Origin: Cerioporus squamosus
Taxonomy: Eukaryota; Basidiomycota; Agaricomycetes; Polyporales; Polyporaceae
DNA length: 11,685 nucleotides
Reading direction: 5' to 3'
Assembly (NCBI GenBank): GCA_022592435.1
Contig: JABYQS010000882.1
Coordinates: 1-11,685, forward strand
Part shown: piece after piece, positions 6,216 to 11,685 of the stretch
Position numbering within the stretch: position 1 is the stretch's first letter
Layout of the letters: each line of letters starts with the position of its first letter
Notes under the pieces: model-generated
Databases searched by the model: none
What the model saw: the letters and a program-made list of their open reading frames with translations, nothing else
Told to the model about the DNA's origin: nothing
Program-made: the position numbers and the translations under genes

Positions 6216-8092
6216 ATGGCGACTATCCAGGACCTAATCCCGCTCATCTATCATGAGAAGCAGCAGCCGGGCGAGATGCTCTGTGCCCAGCACGCTCTCA
6301 ACTCCTTACTTCGTGAGTTCATCGTTGTGATCACAGCCTGGTGGCGCGCTGAACGCCTTGTTCCACTCTGCAGAAGGCCAGTATGTCAGTGTATACTTTG
6401 GATCTGCGTTCCCGCCATACTGATGATCCCGCCGATGCAGTTTTCTGCGCCAGATCTGTCCGAGATCGCTCGCGAACTGGATGAGGACGAGCAGCGCGAG
6501 CTAGACGAGGAGGAACGCGCACAGACGAGTAACAACATGGATGACACAGGTGCGTCTGTCTTGCGTGGCATCTGGCGGGTGTTTCGCCACTGACCGTCAT
6601 CATGCAGGTTTCTTCTCCGTACAAGTGCTGCAGAAGGCGCTGTCCGACAGCTTCAACCTAACGTTCGTATTAGATCTTTCGCCTCACTGTGGCGCGTCGG
6701 CGAGCTCACGGCTTCGTCACCTCTAGCCTAGTTCCCTGGGGCGCAGAAGAGTTACGACCATATCATGACCACCCCCAGTATGTCACCCCATCCCATCACC
6801 TCCGTTGCGGGAATTCACGATATCCCTACAGCACACAGATGGCATTTATCTTGAACCATGCACAACATTGGTACACCATCCGTCGCTTTGGAAATGTTTC
6901 ACCGGACCCCGCGCTCGAGGCCGATCCAGGCGGTGGCCACTGGTTCAACCTGAACTCGTTCCTCGACGCCCCCGAACGCATTGGCAAGCTATATCTTGGC
7001 ATGTTCTTGCAGCAGGCACAACAAGAAGGTAAGTCTATCGCATGAGCACGTCGCCACATACCCAGCCGAACGCTCACGTACGCCCGCCTTGCTACAGGCT
7101 ACTCGATTTTCGCAGTCATTCAGCGAGACATCGACGCTCCGCTCGCACTCCCCCGCGTAGAGGCCGACCAGCTTTTTGCGACCATTCCGGAGGAAGCGGC
7201 AGGCAACTTCTCCTCCACTTACCCTGGAGGAGGTGGGTCTTCCAGCGCACACGGCATCGAAGGCCTCGAAGACGAAGACATGGAGCTGCAGGCTGCGCTG
7301 CAAGCGTCCCTGGCTGGCGGCGACTACGGTGCATATATCCCACAGCGGTTCGCTGGTAGCTCTGTGCCGGCACCTCAGCAGCCGCCCTATCACACGTCCT
7401 CCGGCTTACCCATCCAGCGCGACCGCGAAGTCATCGACGTCGACGCCGATGACGATGACGATGACGACTTCGAGATTCGTGCAGAGCCAGAGGCCGAGCC
7501 TCAAGACCCCGTTGCAGCCAGCATGGCGCGCCAGCGTGCGGTCATGGAGCGCATGCGGCGCGCACAGGAGTACGCACTGCAAGACACCTACGAGAACGAG
7601 TCCGCGCAGATCGACGCGCTGGCACGCATGCGACAGGCCCGTCGAGGGACCCAAGAGGAGGACGAGGACGAGATGCTCCGACGTGCGATCGCAGAGAGTG
7701 AAGCGTTGGCGCAGGCGCAAGGTTCTGGTTCGGGCCAAGGGTCGCAGGAGGGCGACGATGCTCCTGGACCTGCCCCCGCACCCCAGGCACCACCAGCATG
7801 GCACGCGCACCGGGTGTATGACGATGAAGACGAGGAGCTGCAGGCGGCGCTGCGTGCCTCGCTGGAGACTGTCCCACCTGGTTTCCGCGTTCCCAGCCCA
7901 CCACCCGTCGCTCCTTCGCGCCCTTCACAGCCGTCCACCCCACCAGCGCAGGCGTTACAGCCTCCACCTATTCAACGGCAGCCATCTTCGGAGACTATCA
8001 AGACTGAGTCAGAGGACGAAGCTCCGGAGCCGGAACCAGAATTGAGTCCAGAGGAGATCAGGAGACGACGACTCGCACGGTTCGGCGGGTAG
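6216..8092 (+). CDS. ATX3: Ataxin-3 family Josephin deubiquitinase with three UIMs
   Basis: A cysteine protease that trims ubiquitin chains and often works with Cdc48/p97. Seven exons join in frame: 6216-6312, 6374-6384, 6441-6549, 6608-6662, 6727-6777, 6832-7028 and 7098-8092, giving 504 residues. Introns are 54-69 nt. The Josephin domain (about 5-190) has Cys23 in GEMLCAQHALN, His120 in HAQHWYTIRR and Asn147 in HWFNLNSF, the catalytic triad, with Gln16 as the likely oxyanion residue. NNMDDTGFFSVQVL and QEGYSIFAV are family signatures. Three ubiquitin-interacting motifs centre on A240/S244, A370/S374 and A424/S428. A VIDVD stretch with seven Asp (285-297) resembles a SUMO-interacting motif, and IKTE followed by acidic residues (474-488) fits a sumoylation site. 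The C-terminus EEIRRRRLARFGG and RMRRAQEYA (325-333) are candidate p97-binding arginine motifs. There is no polyglutamine tract. The 11-nt second exon is needed for LLQGQYFSAPD. Confidence 0.95.
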
Positions 8093-8356
8093 AGTACGAG
8101 TCATGGTAGACGTTGAATCGACTGTGTACTATAGAGCTTCACCGTTGCGCGATCATATACTGTACAGAATGCAATTGCGAGCATGCCAGACGGAAGAGAC
8201 CCATCTCGCAAGACCGTCCAACAGGGGCCGTCGCAGACAGATTGTGCGTGAATCCAGTGAAAAAAGATGCGATGATGGCGTGTTTTTGGTGCATGGGTGC
8301 ATGGCGTACAGTAGGTCATAGCAGCAACGACAGCATAAACATATGATACAAAACGT
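8093..8356. other. Convergent intergenic region between ataxin-3 and RPL11 genes
   Basis: These 264 bp hold the facing 3' ends of the two genes, which are transcribed towards each other. No further gene, hairpin terminator or RNA was recognised. Overlap of the 3' UTRs is likely given the short distance. Confidence 0.6.
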
Positions 8357-9091
8357 CTACTTCGCCTATTTACAGGAGGATTCGAATGATCAGGGGACTT
8401 CTCATGACAAGAGACTGCAAGACGCACCAGGATAATGCCATCGAAACGCTGCTTGAACCAGGCCATCGTATCCTCCTTCTTGATACGGTGCGTGAAGCCC
8501 ACCCGCGCCTTCTTCTGCTTCCTCCTCGCTACCCGCGCACCCGGACGGCCCATGACGACGTAGAAGTCCATGCCGAAGATACCAATCGTGGGGTCGTACC
8601 GCGCCCCGAGATCGATGTGCTCCTGGATGCCGAAGCCAAAGTTGCCGGTCTCGGAGAAGTTCCCGCGCTTGAGCTCGTACTCCTTGACCTTCAGGCCGCG
8701 CTCGAGGATCTCCTCGGCCTTGGGGCCGCGGATGGTGACGTGCACGGCGATCTTCTCGTTACGCCGGATGCCGAACTGGCGGACGGTGTAGCGCGCCTTG
8801 GACGTGACCGGGGTCTGACCGGTGAGCTGCTCCAGCACTTTCGACGCCCGCGTCAGACGATCACCAGATTCACCGACGGAGATGTCTGTGCAGGCAGAGG
8901 AGGGAGGAAGGGTTGTGCATTCAGGATGTGTGGGGGAGGAGGAGAAAGAGAGCACTGGGACGCACTAATGACGAGCTTGTCGATACGGAGCTCCTTCATG
9001 GGGTTCGTGGGTGTCGTCTTTTGTTCGGCCTGGACATCGAGCAATGTTCAGCCATAGGTTCAGCAGCGTACAGGGCAGGGAGACAGACCAT
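8357..9091 (-). CDS. RPL11: 60S ribosomal protein L11 (uL5)
   Basis: uL5 sits in the central protuberance of the large subunit, binds 5S rRNA and contacts the small subunit. Four coding exons are 9091-9089 (ATG only), 9029-8966, 8885-8428 and 8365-8357. Introns are 9088-9030 (59 nt), 8965-8886 (80 nt) and 8427-8366 (62 nt). The protein is [20 protein letters not shown]..., 177 residues, the normal size. [59 protein letters not shown] and [14 protein letters not shown] are typical of the family. The start is unusual: the frame of AEQK has an upstream stop and no ATG. An intron directly after ATG (ATG|GTCTGT...CCAG|GCC) restores it, a plausible arrangement for a ribosomal protein gene. The last exon supplies only GCG AAG TAG, so the protein ends FDGIILAK. 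A TATA palindrome lies about 100 bp upstream. Confidence 0.96.
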
Positions 9092-9187
9092 CTTGTCGGC
9101 AGCGTGAGTCTTGTCGCTGGGGTCGGTATCGTCGGTGGGCTCGATAATTGCTACTACGGCGGACGGGAGGGCCGGTGGCTTGGGAAC

Positions 9188-9199
9188 AGCTATATAGCT
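9188..9199 (-). promoter_or_regulatory. TATA-like palindrome upstream of RPL11
   Basis: AGCTATATAGCT is a perfect 12-bp palindrome containing TATATAG, about 100 bp before the RPL11 start codon on the minus strand. It is the only TATA-like element close to the gene. Confidence 0.5.
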
Positions 9200-10291
9200 C
9201 TTCCCGGCAAAGGCCGAGCTGCCAGATGCGGAAGCTCGCTGTGGTCAACGAGCGCCTATTGCGTGGTCCTGCGTCGACCTGACTCCTGCTCCGAGTCCGC
9301 ACCGCTGTACGCGGGTCCGTTTCTGCACTGTTTGTCGTATTGTGAGAAGGGTATGTTGTGAACCTGGTGAGTATGCCTGCGCGTCTCGGGACCGTCTGTG
9401 CGTATGCGAACTCCGGAATGTGAGGCCAGCCAGCACTCCGACTCCTCCCAATGCCCCCCCGCGGAACCGACGGCACAGTCGACTACTGCGCGTACAAATG
9501 ATCATGGGTGGCTTACCCTGACTCTGGCAACAACTCCGAAAGGTGCGAATACTGCCTGTCGTCGTGTACGCCGTCAGTGAGTGAGAATCAATAACTAGTA
9601 GACGGAGCGTGGCTAAGCAGCACCGTACTATGTACCTCAGGATGTCGAGGCCGGAACTATGCTCCCCTGGCATACATGTACAGACCAGGCCAGATGGACA
9701 CGCCATAAGTTACGAGGAGGAATCTTGCTGCGGTGGAGAGCCCGGGATCCACCTCCACCTCCATCTCTGAGTCTCTTTACTTACGAATCTATTCACGGTC
9801 TAACATGGGGAGGGGCCGTGGCCATCTCTGCTTCCTGAACTCTCTTGTGTCGTGCAGATTCCGGCAATGATCCTCCCTTGTCAACTAGAAACGTCAGTCT
9901 GTCTCCAAGTTCGAAGTTTGGCCATTCACCGCGGTAAGTCTTCGCGATGATCTCAGACGCATCTGCTTCCTTACTCACGACTGCGCAGGATATCGTGAGG
10001 CACTGTTACATAGCCGACATTGTACAAACCTGCAGGGGCTATGCACCAACACTTATCAGCGACAGCTGCGGCGACCACAATGCGATTCCAGCGGCCAGTC
10101 GGCGATGGATTGTTCCCGGAGAACTCGAACTGAGTTCACCGGTGGGCGAGCTTCTACCCGCTCTTCCTGCCCTTTGGCGTCACCACGCGACCATGTTCTG
10201 TTTTCCTCTCAAGAAAAGCTCGCACCACTGGTCATGGCTCCCCTCACCATAACTTGCGCGGTCGTCCGAGGGACGTACTCTGTTCCACCCC
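9200..10291. other. Intergenic region between RPL11 and the glutaminase gene
   Basis: About 1.1 kb between two divergent genes. It holds RPL11 upstream sequence on the left and the glutaminase promoter on the right. A minus-strand frame at 9793-9978 has protein-like composition but no recognised family. Other frames look random. No tRNA or terminal repeat was seen. Confidence 0.45.
9793..9978 (-). other. Possible coding remnant or unrecognised exon
   Basis: A 61-codon open minus frame contains KTYRGEWPNFELGDRLTFLV, which has the balanced composition of a folded protein rather than of GC-rich random sequence. It ends at a stop at 9793. Just upstream on the minus strand, CTGCGCAG could serve as a splice acceptor, but no convincing preceding exon was found. 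I do not recognise the family. It may be the last exon of a gene whose other exons I could not resolve, a decayed copy, or chance. Confidence 0.2.
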
Positions 10292-11685
10292 ATGGTCTAT
10301 ATGGGCAGCTTGTGTCTCTCTCTTGCAATTCTCAGCTTCCCAGTAGCCCTGCGCGCTGGGCAGACCTTCTTTCCTGCGGCCGTCCCGTTGGCAATCCGCT
10401 CTCCGCACTTCAGCATGTGGTACAATTGCCCCGCCGGTGTTGAACCTCTCTCCAACTCTTGGCCTCTGTTCTGGAATGGGGTGCGTTGAACACCATACAT
10501 ACTCTCGAAAACGCTGACCCTCTGTACTTTACGTTCTAGGCGACCAACGGTTGGGGTGGAAAGATCAGAATCGACGGGCTCACTTACTCCTGGATGGGCA
10601 ACTACAATTCCCATAACGGCACTGCGAACGTCACGGGCATTCAGATAACCCCCACTCGGTCCATCTTCGCTATGCAGGCAGGTCCGATGAACTTGACCGT
10701 CACCTTATTGTCTCCCTTCGAGGTGTGTGTGCCGAGACTGTCGTCCCCAGAGCGTACCTCCCACTTATAGCTGCATCGATTAGCCATCGGACTGGGTCAA
10801 TCAGTCGACTCCGTTCTCCTATCTGTCCGTAGAAGCGCAGTCTCTAGACGGTGATACACATCATGTCCAGCTGTACTCCGAGATCGGATCCCGTAAGTGA
10901 AGCTGTCCCCTTGTGATCTGTGGTCGTGCGGTGCTAACCTTGACGCACCCTGTATTCAGAGTTTGTCACGGGAATTGGCGATGATCTAGTGCGCTGGCAG
11001 ACTTCACGTACCAACACGACTATGTTCCATGAGACTGAACCACAGAACTTACAACCATATGCCGAGATCTCCCAACAGGCGGAAGACGGCCGAGGGTACT
11101 TTGCCACCTCCCTGGTGAGCTTCATTGCACGAGCACGAGTACGGACAATCACTGATTCGCCGTCTACAGAGACCTGGCCTCACATGGCAGATCGACACCG
11201 ACGTGAACACCCGCGCCCAGTTCACCCAGTTCGGGAAACTGACCAATATCGAGCAGATGACCTTTGGCCCTATGGGACAGTGAGTGCGGTCGAAGGTTGC
11301 GCCCACCTCATGCTGGCTAATGCGCGTTGCTAGACCGTGGTACGTCTTCTCGTTCGCGGTCGACATCGGCAACATCCAGTCCACGTCCTTGCCGGTGACC
11401 TGGGCAGTGGGGTATGTCCGGGATCCCGTCGTACAATATACCACGCCTTCTAGTGGTATTGAGGTGCGTCGCTCATTGTGGACAACGCGATACTCCAACA
11501 TTAGCGCACTAGTGAGGGCCCTCTGATCCTGTCGTAGATCGCCCATTTACAACCTGATATCTAGGTCGACGCGTTTTTGGCCGATTATCCCGATGCGCTT
11601 GACAGGGCCGTCGCATTCGACAATGAAGTTATGAACGACGCCGCAAAGATCTCAGCCCGATATGTTGACCTCGTCTCCCTGGTAG
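10292..11685 (+). CDS. gtaA: Secreted glutaminase A-family protein (DUF4965/DUF5127/DUF1793), 5' part
   Basis: Fungal GtaA-type enzymes hydrolyse L-glutamine to glutamate and ammonia outside the cell or at the surface. Seven exons are visible: 10292-10480, 10540-10722, 10784-10892, 10960-11114, 11170-11279, 11334-11511 and 11565-11685. Introns are 53-67 nt and the frame holds throughout, giving 348 residues before the window ends. A signal peptide (about 1-22, SLCLSLAILSFPVALRA) precedes FFPAAVPLAIRSPHFSMWYN. ITPTRSIFAMQAGPMNLTV, STPFSYLSVEAQSLDG, VQLYSEIGS, PWYVFSFAVDIG and DAAKISARYVDLVSL resemble the family through its DUF5127 region into the DUF4965 region. The remaining C-terminal half is off the window. 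NVT, NLT, NGT and NQS sequons suit secretion. The first ATG has a good context (ccATGg); the ATG at 10301 would also keep the signal peptide. The fold and family are clear; the exact substrate is inferred from family members. Confidence 0.88.

Noticed and set aside
7176..8045. 289-codon plus frame overlapping the ataxin-3 last exon
   Set aside because: Arg/Ser/Thr-rich product with no domain, out of frame with the UIM-bearing protein. It is a GC-rich shadow frame.
8376..8390. GGATTCGAATG resembling a reverse-strand tRNA T-arm
   Set aside because: It lies inside the last RPL11 intron and no cloverleaf can be formed.
11461..11564. A 104-nt intron starting at GTGCGT (11464) in the glutaminase gene
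   Set aside because: The exon reads on in frame as VRRSLWTTRYSNISAL to a GTGAGG donor at 11512, leaving a 53-nt intron that fits the family better.

Overview
The window looks like nuclear DNA of a filamentous basidiomycete (Agaricomycetes, possibly a wood-decay polypore). The evidence is short GT-AG introns of mostly 53-67 nt inside compact genes, GC-rich codons, a secreted protein with a family 1 cellulose-binding module, and Atg27, Josephin, ribosomal L11 and glutaminase proteins of basidiomycete type. The organism assignment is inference. The exon models were built by hand from splice signals, unbroken reading frames and recognised protein families.

Layout from left to right. (1) 1-278, minus: the 5' end of a secreted enzyme with a signal peptide and an N-terminal CBM1, running off the window. 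(2) 986-1104, plus: a U6 spliceosomal snRNA gene inside about 1.6 kb without a convincing protein gene. (3) 1891-3893, minus: a 624-residue protein with an N-terminal RNase H1-type hybrid-binding (viroplasmin) domain, no RNase H catalytic domain, and a long disordered tail carrying five TQT/VQT motifs and a small cysteine motif. (4) 4772-5879, minus: ATG27, five exons, 294 residues. (5) 6216-8092, plus: an ataxin-3/Josephin deubiquitinase, seven exons, 504 residues, three UIMs, one 11-nt exon. (6) 8357-9091, minus: ribosomal protein L11 (uL5), whose first exon codes only for the start codon and whose last coding exon is 9 nt. (7) 10292-11685, plus: the 5' part of a secreted glutaminase A-family gene, running off the window.

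ATG27 and the ataxin-3 gene are head to head with 336 bp between start codons. That interval holds a TATA box on the ataxin-3 side, two ACGCGT (MluI cell-cycle box) elements 13 bp apart and a perfect 11-bp inverted repeat. Autophagy-membrane and ubiquitin-editing genes could therefore share control, though this is untested. The genes do not form a cluster of one pathway; most are ordinary housekeeping or secretory genes.

The least ordinary item is the orphan hybrid-binding-domain protein with its LC8-like motif array. No mobile element, CRISPR array, tRNA or rRNA gene was recognised.
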